In this document: positions 25,748 through 33,282 of the stretch, in pieces
Position numbering within the stretch: the stretch's first letter is position 1
Layout: every line of letters starts with the position of its first letter
Origin: M3007 sp964539805
GTDB lineage: Bacteria > Bacteroidota > Bacteroidia > Chitinophagales > Saprospiraceae
NCBI GenBank assembly: GCA_964539805.1
Contig: CAZIKN010000005.1
Location: forward strand, 40,757 to 104,756
Reading direction: 5' to 3'
DNA length: 64,000 nt
Notes under the pieces: generated by a model
The model's input: only the letters and a program-made list of their open reading frames with translations
Told to the model about the DNA's origin: nothing
The model's database searches: none
Program-made: the position numbers and the translations under genes

Positions 25748-25860
25748 CTACTTACCACAACACCTAAATGTAACGTAATTTGAACCACAAAAGGCACAAA
25801 AGAACACAAAAAGCACACGTTACGGATTTTGTGTCCTTTTGTGTCTTTTGTGGTTCAAAT
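25748..25860. repeat. Palindromic repeat family B, copy 1
   Basis: The core arms 25778-25811 and 25827-25860 are each 34 bases and pair with only two wobble positions (core words ACCACAAAAG / CTTTTGTGGT). The loop contains ACACGTTACG. An outer left segment CTACTTACCAC (25748-25758) matches the outer arm of copy 2, while the right outer arm is missing where tolC ends. It sits between the convergent Uma2 and tolC genes and could act as a two-way terminator. Confidence 0.88.
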
Positions 25861-25871
25861 ATTTGCTTAAC

Positions 25872-27146
25872 TTACAATTTCCCCTGAACAAACTGACGGA
25901 TCAAATTCGCCTGAACCAATTGAATCTCATGCAGTTGCATGGCTAATTTTGCGGTGGTTACGTTTGTGGTTTCACTCAAATATTCGCTTGGTGTGAGCAC
26001 TCCGTTATCCAATTGTACCGCTGCCGTTGCCACAATGCTTTCGCGAAGGGCGATGATGCGTTTGTCTTTTTGCACCAACTGCTCCAAGCGTTCTATATCT
26101 CGCTGCTGTTGTTTTTCCTTTACATCGGATTGCAGCAAAAACTGCTCTTTTTGTGCGGCAATTCTTTCGCTTTGTATTCTGTATTGTTGCTTTTCCCGCT
26201 TAACCGTGCTGGTGTAGAGCGGATGGAGGTTCCACTTGAAATTGATGCCCAGAATGGCGTAAGGGCTAAAATCATTGGACAAAAAGTTGAGGCCAGGGCG
26301 CGCGTAACCAAAAGTGGCAACGGCATTGATACGGGGCATCAGCCTGGCCTTAGCCAATTGTTCCTGTGTGAGCATACTTTGTTGTTGTAACTGGAACAGT
26401 TGAATCTCGGGTCTTAGGTTCTCCTGCGCTGTAGCCTGGCCAACAGCGGGCAGCACAAGGGAATCCCGGGCCGAAAAACCGAGGCCGGTCAATAAGGCGA
26501 GAGCATCGAGGGCTGCCGTTTTTCGCGCAAGGTTTTCGTCTTCCTGTTGTTCCAATTCCAATAGGCGGGCTTCAAACAAGGCCACCTGTGCTGGTATGGC
26601 TGTGCCGTTGGCAAGCTGTTCTTCCATACGCTTTTTTCGGGCGACCATATCATTTTTGGCTGCCTGAATGGTTTGGTATTGGGTTTGAGCCAACAGGGCG
26701 ACGCAATAAAACTGAATGATTTGCTCATGTGCCGTATAAAGATCCACTTTGGAGCGCTGTAGTTCCGAGCGTGTTTGGGCATGCTGAGCGGCAATGAGGC
26801 CATTATTTTGCCCCCCGTCCCACAGCGCATGAGCCAATTCTAAAGTAAACCGATATTGATCCTTACTGATGGACGGCACCTCAAAACCAGGTATGGGAAT
26901 TTGTATGGGCAGCGCTGTGACATCAGTTTGCCAGCTTGCCTGGCCATTAAGACTGGCTTGAGGCAGTCTGTTGCGGCGCAGGTTGATTTGCGCCAATTTA
27001 TCCGCAGCCGAAATCAAATCCTGTTGACGAGCCAATGGCAAGTGTTTATCAGTGGCGGCAAGGCACTCTTCCAAGCTGCGCTGGACCTGGCCGTGTGCTT
27101 GTACGACCAAGAATGATGTTAGAAAAACAAGGGCATGATATTTCAT
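25872..27146 (-). CDS. TolC-family outer-membrane efflux channel
   Basis: A 424-residue protein. A signal peptide (1-19, ending AHGQ) precedes the repeated TolC helical pattern: LAQINLRRNRLPQASLNGQASW and, in the second half, LAKARLMPRINAVATFGYARPGL, with long amphipathic helices between. It is the outer-membrane channel for the adaptor and ABC proteins encoded downstream. It is the first gene after the tetR repressor, with an operator in its leader. The Uma2 insertion now separates it from the adaptor gene by 785 bases. Confidence 0.92.
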   Translation of the reverse strand: MKYHALVFLTSFLVVQAHGQVQRSLEECLAATDKHLPLARQQDLISAADKLAQINLRRNRLPQASLNGQASWQTDVTALPIQIPIPGFEVPSISKDQYRFTLELAHALWDGGQNNGLIAAQHAQTRSELQRSKVDLYTAHEQIIQFYCVALLAQTQYQTIQAAKNDMVARKKRMEEQLANGTAIPAQVALFEARLLELEQQEDENLARKTAALDALALLTGLGFSARDSLVLPAVGQATAQENLRPEIQLFQLQQQSMLTQEQLAKARLMPRINAVATFGYARPGLNFLSNDFSPYAILGINFKWNLHPLYTSTVKREKQQYRIQSERIAAQKEQFLLQSDVKEKQQQRDIERLEQLVQKDKRIIALRESIVATAAVQLDNGVLTPSEYLSETTNVTTAKLAMQLHEIQLVQANLIRQFVQGKL

Positions 27147-27161
27147 AAAAACAATTAAAAA

Positions 27162-27177
27162 TTAACCAAATGGTTAA
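27162..27177. promoter_or_regulatory. Predicted TetR operator before tolC
   Basis: TTAACCAAATGGTTAA has perfect 6-base inverted arms (TTAACC / GGTTAA). The same 15-base core occurs before tetR. It overlaps a -7-like box on the minus strand (TATATTTA, complement of 27175-27182), a position suited to repression. Confidence 0.75.
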
Positions 27178-27190
27178 ATATATTGCAAAT

Positions 27191-27217
27191 AAAAACCCTT
27201 AAAGAGTTATTTAAGGG
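27191..27217 (-). terminator. Intrinsic terminator after tetR
   Basis: CCCTTAAA (27196-27203) and TTTAAGGG (27210-27217) pair perfectly with a 6-base loop; on the minus strand the stem is followed by five T. It separates tetR from tolC, so the two genes have their own promoters. Confidence 0.72.
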
Positions 27218-27244
27218 CAATTTTCAATTAAAAGCCAAAAAAAA

Positions 27245-27847
27245 TTAACCAACGGTAAGGATAGACCGCGCAAACTGCATCACATGCAAATGGCGCTCTG
27301 CCAATATTTTGTCATATTCCGCCTTGTCCAATTGAAAAACACCACTAAAAATGGGCCGGGCCAAAAAGGGAAAAATGCACATACCCACCAAGGTCAGAAT
27401 AAACTGATGCGGATCAACTGGCCGAATATTTCCTTTTTTTATTTCCGCCCGCATGGCTTCTATTATCTGTGCGCCAATGCTGCGGTTCACTATTTTGGCG
27501 AAATCAGGGTGGCGGTTTATCGTAGTGACAATGAATATCGGCAAACGCGGATTTTGGCGCATTATACTCAAATAAGCCAAGATAAATTGATCAATTTTGT
27601 CTAAAAATGGTATATTTGGGTCATTGAGCGCCGCAGAAATTTGCGGAACAAACTGCTTCATTTTATGTTGGAAAACCAATTCAAACAATTTATCCTTGCT
27701 CCTGTAATAATAATGCAGTAATGCCTTGTTGATGCCTGCGGCATCCGCAATGCCCTGCATCCTTGCCCCGTCAAATCCATCGCGGACGAATACCTCTTCC
27801 GCTGCTTCCAATATTTTTTGCTCCGTGTTCAGTTCTGTTTCTGGCAT
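27245..27847 (-). CDS. TetR/AcrR-family repressor of the ABC exporter
   Basis: A 200-residue regulator. The N-terminal helix-turn-helix reads ILEAAEEVFVRDGFDGARMQ, then GIADAAGINKALLHYYYRSKDKLFELVF, the classic TetR pattern; the C-terminal ligand domain is not recognisable further. The start at 27847 (MPETELNTEQ) fits the family; the 40 codons further upstream would cover the promoter and operator. The shared palindrome before tetR and before tolC indicates self-repression and control of the exporter, probably relieved when an exported compound binds. Confidence 0.93.
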   Translation of the reverse strand: MPETELNTEQKILEAAEEVFVRDGFDGARMQGIADAAGINKALLHYYYRSKDKLFELVFQHKMKQFVPQISAALNDPNIPFLDKIDQFILAYLSIMRQNPRLPIFIVTTINRHPDFAKIVNRSIGAQIIEAMRAEIKKGNIRPVDPHQFILTLVGMCIFPFLARPIFSGVFQLDKAEYDKILAERHLHVMQFARSILTVG

Positions 27848-27854
27848 AACTATA

Positions 27855-27873
27855 TGGTTTAACCAAATGGTTA
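27855..27873. promoter_or_regulatory. Predicted TetR operator before tetR
   Basis: ATGGTTTAACCAAATGGTTA contains the tolC operator core (TTAACCAAATGGTTA, 27859-27873) plus an additional overlapping half-site TGGTT on the left. It lies just downstream of the -7 box at 27877-27884, over the expected transcription start. Confidence 0.72.
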
Positions 27874-27876
27874 GGA

Positions 27877-27908
27877 CAAAGGTAAGGGTAGTTGTTTCTT
27901 GTGTGCAA
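27877..27908 (-). promoter_or_regulatory. tetR promoter
   Basis: On the minus strand TTG (complement of 27906-27908) is followed after 21 bases by TACCTTTG (complement of 27877-27884), a good match to the Bacteroidota pattern. The repressor operator lies immediately downstream. Confidence 0.68.
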
Positions 27909-28102
27909 GTTTTTGGAGGATTTTTTTTCAAATGCCCTGTACACCTGCAAGTGCTCTCTTTTGCCAATAGTCATGAAAAAATCATACAAAAGGCTTGTTT
28001 GAAGCATAATAATGTATGAAAGGGGTTAAAGAGAGCGGTATCATGCCACAAAGTCAAAGCGCATGTGGAGGATCAAAATTTGGTTTTTTTAGATAAGGAG
28101 TG

Positions 28103-28134
28103 TTGGATTTATTAGGCAATTGCATGTAACTTTG
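28103..28134 (+). promoter_or_regulatory. Promoter of the Rpn-like nuclease gene
   Basis: TTG (28103-28105), 21 bases, TAACTTTG (28127-28134), then 20 bases to the ATG. The about 300 bases between tetR and this gene hold only this promoter and the tetR control region. Confidence 0.65.
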
Positions 28135-28154
28135 TAACGGTAAAAAAAAATCAA

Positions 28155-29165
28155 ATGGTCAAACGAGATAAGTTATGGAAGGCAATTCTAGAAACGCGGT
28201 TCAAAGAGTTCATGCTTTTCTTTTTTGCTGATTATCAGGAGGACATTGACTGGGTAAAACCTTTTGAGTTCTTGGATAAGGAACTACTTGAACTTTTCCC
28301 TAAATCCTCCACGGGTGGACGATTTGTGGATAAACTGGTAAAAATATGGCTTAAAGATGGCCATGAACAATGGATACTTGTGCATGTTGAGGTGCAAGGC
28401 AGTCGGAGTAAAGGTTTTCCCGATCGGATGTTTTCCTATTTTTATCGCCTAAGAGATAGGTTTGGTGTCAATGTTACAGCTGTGGCATTATTGACCGACG
28501 GCGATAAAAATTGGGTGCCTGACCATTATGTATATACTTTTATGGGGACACAGGTGCTTTTTAAGTATAATACATACAAATTGGCAATTCAGAACAGGGA
28601 AGAGTTAGCGCAAAGTGATAATGTTTTTGCAGTAGTGATGTTGGTCGCTTTTGATGTTCTACACGCAGCAAAAGACGAGAATAGCCGCTTGGGATTGGCA
28701 CTTGCACTCGCTCGCAAACTCTTAGAAAAAGGGTATGCTTTCGAGGAAGTAAAAGATGTTTTGCTTTTTCTTAAATATTATGTACAATTCAGAACGCGTG
28801 AATCGTTGCAAGTGTTCGATAATAATGTGGACAAATTCAAACAACAAACCAATTATAAACCTATGGGCGTATTAGAAACAGTTATTGAAGCTTATCGAGA
28901 AAAAGGCCTAAAAGAAGGCCGCCGAAAAGGCCTAAAGGAAGGCCGCCAAGAAGGCCGCCAAGAAGGTATATCCATCAAAGAACACGATTTTGTGGTTCGT
29001 CTTTGGGAGCACAAAGAGTTTTCCCTGTCCAAAATTGCCCTTTTGGTCGGCATCCCTGAAGAGCGTGCCGCTGAAATCATACTGGAACATTTGAAAGGAT
29101 TGGGTAATACAAAGGAAGATGCTTTGTCCATTATTGCAGAGTATCAAACCAATTTTGGGGGGTAG
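28155..29165 (+). CDS. Rpn/YhgA-like PD-(D/E)XK nuclease-fold protein
   Basis: A 336-residue protein of the recombination-promoting nuclease/putative transposase group. The N-terminal half has FVDKLVKIWL followed by WILVHVEVQGSRSKGFPDRMFSYFYRLRDRF, where the D...ExQ pattern stands for D...(D/E)xK. After a helical region, residues about 250-275 consist of KEGR/QEGR repeats (EKGLKEGRRKGLKEGRQEG), a tail common in this family. The C-terminal 55 residues resemble a helix-turn-helix (LSKIALLVGIPEERAAEII). Such genes occur in many scattered copies per genome; the target is unknown. Confidence 0.85.
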   Translation: MVKRDKLWKAILETRFKEFMLFFFADYQEDIDWVKPFEFLDKELLELFPKSSTGGRFVDKLVKIWLKDGHEQWILVHVEVQGSRSKGFPDRMFSYFYRLRDRFGVNVTAVALLTDGDKNWVPDHYVYTFMGTQVLFKYNTYKLAIQNREELAQSDNVFAVVMLVAFDVLHAAKDENSRLGLALALARKLLEKGYAFEEVKDVLLFLKYYVQFRTRESLQVFDNNVDKFKQQTNYKPMGVLETVIEAYREKGLKEGRRKGLKEGRQEGRQEGISIKEHDFVVRLWEHKEFSLSKIALLVGIPEERAAEIILEHLKGLGNTKEDALSIIAEYQTNFGG

Positions 29166-29182
29166 GTTACCTCGGCGCAGAC

Positions 29183-29190
29183 TATCTTTG
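29183..29190 (+). promoter_or_regulatory. -7 box immediately before the DUF1684 gene
   Basis: TATCTTTG ends only four bases before the ATG at 29195, so a transcript starting at the usual distance would have almost no leader. A matching -33 element at the usual spacing is not clear. Confidence 0.45.
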
Positions 29191-29194
29191 CCCA

Positions 29195-30067
29195 ATGAAG
29201 TCAACATTTGCACTATTGGCCTTAGCCCTGTGTTCGGTGGTTCTGGTCCATGCCCAAAAATCAGATTATGCCCAAACACTCGGCAAGTGGCGAAAGGAAC
29301 GCGTGGAAAGCCTGAAAGGCGAAGATGGCTGGCTGAACTTGGCCGGCCGATTTATCCTCGCTAAAGGACAGAGCACTTTTGGGGCATCACCCAAAAACAA
29401 AATCAGGTTCCCGGCCAGCAAATGTCCCAAGTACATGGGGCATTTCATCCTTGAAAATGATACCGTTTGGATGCAGGCCGATAAAAAAGTATCCGTTAAC
29501 GGTGTGCTTAAGCGCGGGCGCATTCAAGTATTTCCTACAGCCACCGCTCAAATGGTTCAAAGCGGATCACTGCGCTGGTTTGTCATCAAACGCGGAGAAC
29601 AATTTATCCTGCGCTTGCGCGATCTGGAACACCCATCCCTTCAGGGTTTTCATGGTACCGATACCTATGCTGCCGACACCACATGGCGCATAAAGGCCCG
29701 ATTGGAACCATCCGAGGGAAAAATCATTTCCATCACCAATGTGCTGGGACAAAAATCCCTGCTGGAATCACCCGGGACTTTAGTGTTTGACTTAAAGGGG
29801 CAAACTTGCCGTTTGGATCCCTTAATTGAAGGAAATCAACTGTTTATCATTTTTTCAGACGAAACCACTGGCTCAGAAACTTACGGCTCCGGCCGTTTTT
29901 TATACGCGGATTTGCCGGATGCCAACGGCATGACTACCTTAGATTTTAATTACGCCATCAATCCGCCCTGCGCCTTTACGGCATTTGCCACCTGCCCCCT
30001 TCCACCTGCTCAAAATGCACTGCCTTTGGCCGTAAGAGCGGGTGAAAAAAATTATGGAGATCATTGA
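29195..30067 (+). CDS. DUF1684 domain-containing exported protein
   Basis: A 290-residue protein. The signal peptide (1-20, ending VHAQ) is followed by KWRKERVESLKGEDGWLNLAGRF and, near the end, RFLYADLPDANGMTTLDFNYAI and NPPCAFTAFATCPLPPAQNA, which define DUF1684. The biochemical role of the family is unknown. It is transcribed away from the nuclease gene and converges on RNase Z across palindrome family B copy 2. Confidence 0.88.
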   Translation: MKSTFALLALALCSVVLVHAQKSDYAQTLGKWRKERVESLKGEDGWLNLAGRFILAKGQSTFGASPKNKIRFPASKCPKYMGHFILENDTVWMQADKKVSVNGVLKRGRIQVFPTATAQMVQSGSLRWFVIKRGEQFILRLRDLEHPSLQGFHGTDTYAADTTWRIKARLEPSEGKIISITNVLGQKSLLESPGTLVFDLKGQTCRLDPLIEGNQLFIIFSDETTGSETYGSGRFLYADLPDANGMTTLDFNYAINPPCAFTAFATCPLPPAQNALPLAVRAGEKNYGDH

Positions 30068-30089
30068 GTTGTTCAAACATAATATGTAT

Positions 30090-30233
30090 CTATTTACCAC
30101 AAAGGTTAATTAAGCATATAATTGCACCACAAAAGTCACAAAAGAACACAAAAGAAACACGTTACGCTGTTTTGCGTCCTTTTGTGACTTTTGTGGTGCA
30201 GCTTACTTTACATTTAAGTGTCGTGGTAAATAG
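30090..30233. repeat. Palindromic repeat family B, copy 2 (full length)
   Basis: The 144-base element has outer arms CTATTTACCAC (30090-30100) and GTGGTAAATAG (30223-30233), a perfect 11-base pair. The inner arms 30123-30153 and 30170-30200 pair over 31 bases with two wobble positions. The loop ACACGTTACG is the same as in copy 1 and in the same orientation. It lies between convergent genes. Confidence 0.88.
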
Positions 30234-30266
30234 TTGCCATAATATACGCATTATCAACCGATTCTG

Positions 30267-31205
30267 TCAGCCAGGCACCGTTGTCCTTCTTTCCTGCCCA
30301 TTGGCCAACCAAACACTGCCCTCTTCCGCGAGGTACGTGGCCTCAAACACTGCACGGGCCTCTGTTAAATGTTGGTTTGCATCTGTGTAGCGGCCTGAAA
30401 AATGACCCAGCAAAAGGCGCTTTACTCCGGCTTGTCGGGCAATTTCAGCAGCCTGTGCTGCCGTGCTGTGAAAAGAAAATTCTGCTTCTGCGGAATGCTC
30501 ATCCGTAAAGGTGGCCTCATGGTAAAGCAAATCTACCCCCTTTATGCAATCTATTACAGGCGGATGAAAAGCTGTATCACTGCAAAACGCATAAGAAAGC
30601 GGCGGGCGCGGAGGATGGGTAAGCTCGGCATTCGGGATCACGCGCCCATCCGGAAGTGTAAGGTCGGCACCTGCTTTTATGCCAGGTATCAGGCTAAAAT
30701 GAATTTGGTATTCCGATATTTTTTCACTGATGATGTTACGTAACAAAGGCTTCTCGCGAAACAGCCAACCACAACACAAACTTCGATGATTTAGCGGGAT
30801 AGTAGAGACCTCCAATTTTTCATTTTCAAATACGACCTGTACCACTTGCGCATCAACTTCTTGATAATCAATAGGATAAGAAAGTCTTATACCACAAACG
30901 CGAATAGTGGTTTCCAAGAGTTCGCGGAGTCCTGGCGGAGAAAAAATGGTAAGCGCTTCACTGCGTTTTTTCAGGCACCAGCCTGTGATCAAACCAATGA
31001 GGCCAAAAACATGGTCGCCGTGAAGGTGTGTAATGAAAATATGGCGGATACTATCTTGTTTGGTTCGGTAGGCGTACATCTGCATTTGCGTGCCTTCGCC
31101 ACAATCCACAAGAAAGAGCTGGTTTTCTATTTGAAGCAAATGCGCCGTATAATGCCGTCCAGAGAAGGGGCCGCCAGAACCGTTGCCGAGTATAGTGATT
31201 TGCAT
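30267..31205 (-). CDS. rnz: Ribonuclease Z (tRNA 3' processing)
   Basis: A 312-residue metallo-beta-lactamase-fold nuclease that trims tRNA 3' trailers. The zinc motif HLHGDH is at residues 60-65 in ITHLHGDHVFGL, with FLVDCGEGTQ before it, FCSDTAFHPP, LLYHEATFTDEH and LLLGHFSGRY carrying further ligands. The length matches bacterial tRNase Z of the short form. The start at 31205 (MQITILGNGSGG) is used; 20 upstream codons have no similarity to the family. Confidence 0.95.
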   Translation of the reverse strand: MQITILGNGSGGPFSGRHYTAHLLQIENQLFLVDCGEGTQMQMYAYRTKQDSIRHIFITHLHGDHVFGLIGLITGWCLKKRSEALTIFSPPGLRELLETTIRVCGIRLSYPIDYQEVDAQVVQVVFENEKLEVSTIPLNHRSLCCGWLFREKPLLRNIISEKISEYQIHFSLIPGIKAGADLTLPDGRVIPNAELTHPPRPPLSYAFCSDTAFHPPVIDCIKGVDLLYHEATFTDEHSAEAEFSFHSTAAQAAEIARQAGVKRLLLGHFSGRYTDANQHLTEARAVFEATYLAEEGSVWLANGQERRTTVPG

Positions 31206-31263
31206 AGGATTATTTTTTATGCCGCTCAAACATACTATGATTTTAAAAAATTCCCAAATTTTC

Positions 31264-31279
31264 AACGTATAAATACGTT
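31264..31279. promoter_or_regulatory. Palindrome between rnz and the PD40 gene
   Basis: AACGTATAAATACGTT consists of 7-base inverted arms around a 2-base centre, in the divergent promoter region. It could be an operator; no regulator is encoded next to it and it may be chance in AT-rich DNA. Confidence 0.25.
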
Positions 31280-31299
31280 ATAAGTCGTATTTTTAGGCC

Positions 31300-33264
31300 A
31301 TGAAACAAAAAATTACTATTTTATTGCTTTTTTTGATTGTTTTGGCTGGCTTTTCTGTCTCGCTGCAAGCGCAGTCTTTCAAAAAGGGCTATCGTTATTA
31401 TCAGAAAAAACAATTGCCTGCGGCTAAGAAGGTATTTGAAAAACAACAATTGGGCAAAAAAAATGGCTTACCATCCCGATATTACCTGCTCAGGATAAAG
31501 GCATTGCACCCACTGTCATTGAGGCAGTTGTTTGAAGCGGACGAAGCCTTGCGTATAGAGGACAGCCTGTATGCCCTGGCTACTGCAAAACGGAAAAAGA
31601 AATGGAAGCGCTATGCGCTTCAGGACTCCTCCTTCAAGGACCTGCGTTATGATCTTCAGTTGCGGGCGATAGCACAGGTAAGGGTAAGCGGCTCATTCCC
31701 CTTTTTGGATTCACTGCTCATGGGTTTAAAACATCCTTTGCCCAATATCCAAACAGCCATTGACAGCACGCGGGCAGATATCGTCAATGCTCATATTTTG
31801 CACAAGGACTATGACATATTAACCACCATACTCCATAATCATCGTCGCTTTATCCGCCCAACCAATTTTACTATTTCAAGACGCATACCTGAGCGCCTTT
31901 GGCCTGCATTTCAGGAAAAATATTTCCTGTGCGAAATGAATCGTTTTGCACAGGATCACCCTAAGTCATTTGTGGGCCGCGACTGCTGGCGCGAGGAAGC
32001 ACGGATGTTGCTATGCAAGCCTTTTTTAGCACCATTACTTGATTTTCACAGAAGCAATCATTTCACGGGCATGGAAGTCATGGTACTAAACACTATTGAC
32101 GAACTTAGAACAGACAGTACCAATGTATATGCACTAAACGAAGCCCAAAAATCACATCTGGAGAAATTGCGCCAGCGCGGTATCCTCCGAACACGGTTGA
32201 GCAATGGCAATATCGTCCGTGATTCGCTCGAAATATTGCGTCAAACCTCGGCATACATCACAGACTTTGCTCCCCGTTACTCGGCTTTCCGGCTCATGGA
32301 GGATGCCTTGCAGGTCTTTTTGGAAAAGAAAATGTACAGGAGTGCTATACACTTACTGGAACAGGCCAGGCCTTTTTTCCCGGATACCCTGCCGCGCCGT
32401 TGCGACTCAGACTTCGAGTATCAGCGGCGTGCACAACCATTCATAAAAAGCCGCTTGGATATTTTACAGCAAAATAGCCCGCAAACGCAAACTTATCCTC
32501 TCCACACAATCAACACGGAAGCAGGTGATGAATGCCATCCTGTGATGAGCAGTGATGGCACAATCATATACTTTGCTGCCGCAGGCAGGCCCGAAACACC
32601 CTCCATTGGATTTGATGTTTTCCGATCCCAACGAGATTCCACGAGCTGGTCACCCCCCGTTATGGTGCCAGAACTTTCCGGGCCAGGCGACCAGTTACCA
32701 CTCTCTCTTACGGCTGATGGCCAACAAATGTTGTTGTATATAAACCATAAACTACATTTTTCGTATAAAAAAAATAATCGCTGGACTTCACCTGAGCCAT
32801 TGGTTATCAAAGGCTTACCCTTGATTGGCAAAGGCGTATTATCCCATGATGGCAAAATATTGATTGTTGAGGGGGCGTACTCCACAGCGGGTATGTTTAC
32901 GGCACCAGACATTGATCTTTTTGTTTCTTTTTTGGATAGTATGGGGCAATGGTCTGCACTGGCAGGGTTGGGTGCTGAGGTCAATACGGATGGAGACGAG
33001 GGAAACCCATACCTGATGCCCGATGGCCAAACCCTGTATTTTACCAGTACAGGCTATCCGGGGCTGGGCCAGTCCGATGTGTTTGTGACCAAGCGTGGCA
33101 AAAAATGGGCGTTTTGGGACAGGGCTACTAATTTAGGGCGAGAAATAAATGACACATACCGACATCAGGGCTTCGGCCATGTTTCCCATGATGGTAAAAT
33201 AGCTCTGATGGCGCGCTACCTTCGTGATGGCGAAAAAGGAGATATTTGGATGATAGAATATTAG
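31300..33264 (+). CDS. Exported WD40-like (PD40) beta-propeller protein
   Basis: A 654-residue exported protein. A signal peptide (1-24, ending LQAQ) is followed by a helical region with TPR-like pieces (FKKGYRYYQKKQLPAAKKVFEKQQ; about 25-370), then PD40 propeller repeats from about 405 (ECHPVMSSDGTIIYFAAAG, LPLSLTADGQQMLLYI, GKGVLSHDGKILIVEG, GNPYLMPDGQTLYFTSTG, GFGHVSHDGKIALMARY). It resembles the front part of the PorE-like T9SS envelope proteins but lacks the OmpA peptidoglycan-binding end. Role unknown. Confidence 0.82.
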   Translation: MKQKITILLLFLIVLAGFSVSLQAQSFKKGYRYYQKKQLPAAKKVFEKQQLGKKNGLPSRYYLLRIKALHPLSLRQLFEADEALRIEDSLYALATAKRKKKWKRYALQDSSFKDLRYDLQLRAIAQVRVSGSFPFLDSLLMGLKHPLPNIQTAIDSTRADIVNAHILHKDYDILTTILHNHRRFIRPTNFTISRRIPERLWPAFQEKYFLCEMNRFAQDHPKSFVGRDCWREEARMLLCKPFLAPLLDFHRSNHFTGMEVMVLNTIDELRTDSTNVYALNEAQKSHLEKLRQRGILRTRLSNGNIVRDSLEILRQTSAYITDFAPRYSAFRLMEDALQVFLEKKMYRSAIHLLEQARPFFPDTLPRRCDSDFEYQRRAQPFIKSRLDILQQNSPQTQTYPLHTINTEAGDECHPVMSSDGTIIYFAAAGRPETPSIGFDVFRSQRDSTSWSPPVMVPELSGPGDQLPLSLTADGQQMLLYINHKLHFSYKKNNRWTSPEPLVIKGLPLIGKGVLSHDGKILIVEGAYSTAGMFTAPDIDLFVSFLDSMGQWSALAGLGAEVNTDGDEGNPYLMPDGQTLYFTSTGYPGLGQSDVFVTKRGKKWAFWDRATNLGREINDTYRHQGFGHVSHDGKIALMARYLRDGEKGDIWMIEY

Positions 33265-33275
33265 GGCTATTTTTG
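33245..33275 (+). promoter_or_regulatory. Antiporter promoter inside the end of the preceding gene
   Basis: TTTG (33245-33248), exactly 19 bases, TATTTTTG (33268-33275): a full consensus match. The -33 box overlaps the last codons of the preceding gene and the ATG at 33283 is only seven bases past the -7 box, so the mRNA leader should be about four bases. Confidence 0.68.
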
Positions 33276-33282
33276 CCCGCAC

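Noticed and set aside
31264..31279. Confident operator for rnz
   Set aside because: A short palindrome in AT-rich DNA without a regulator gene nearby; kept only as a low-confidence site.
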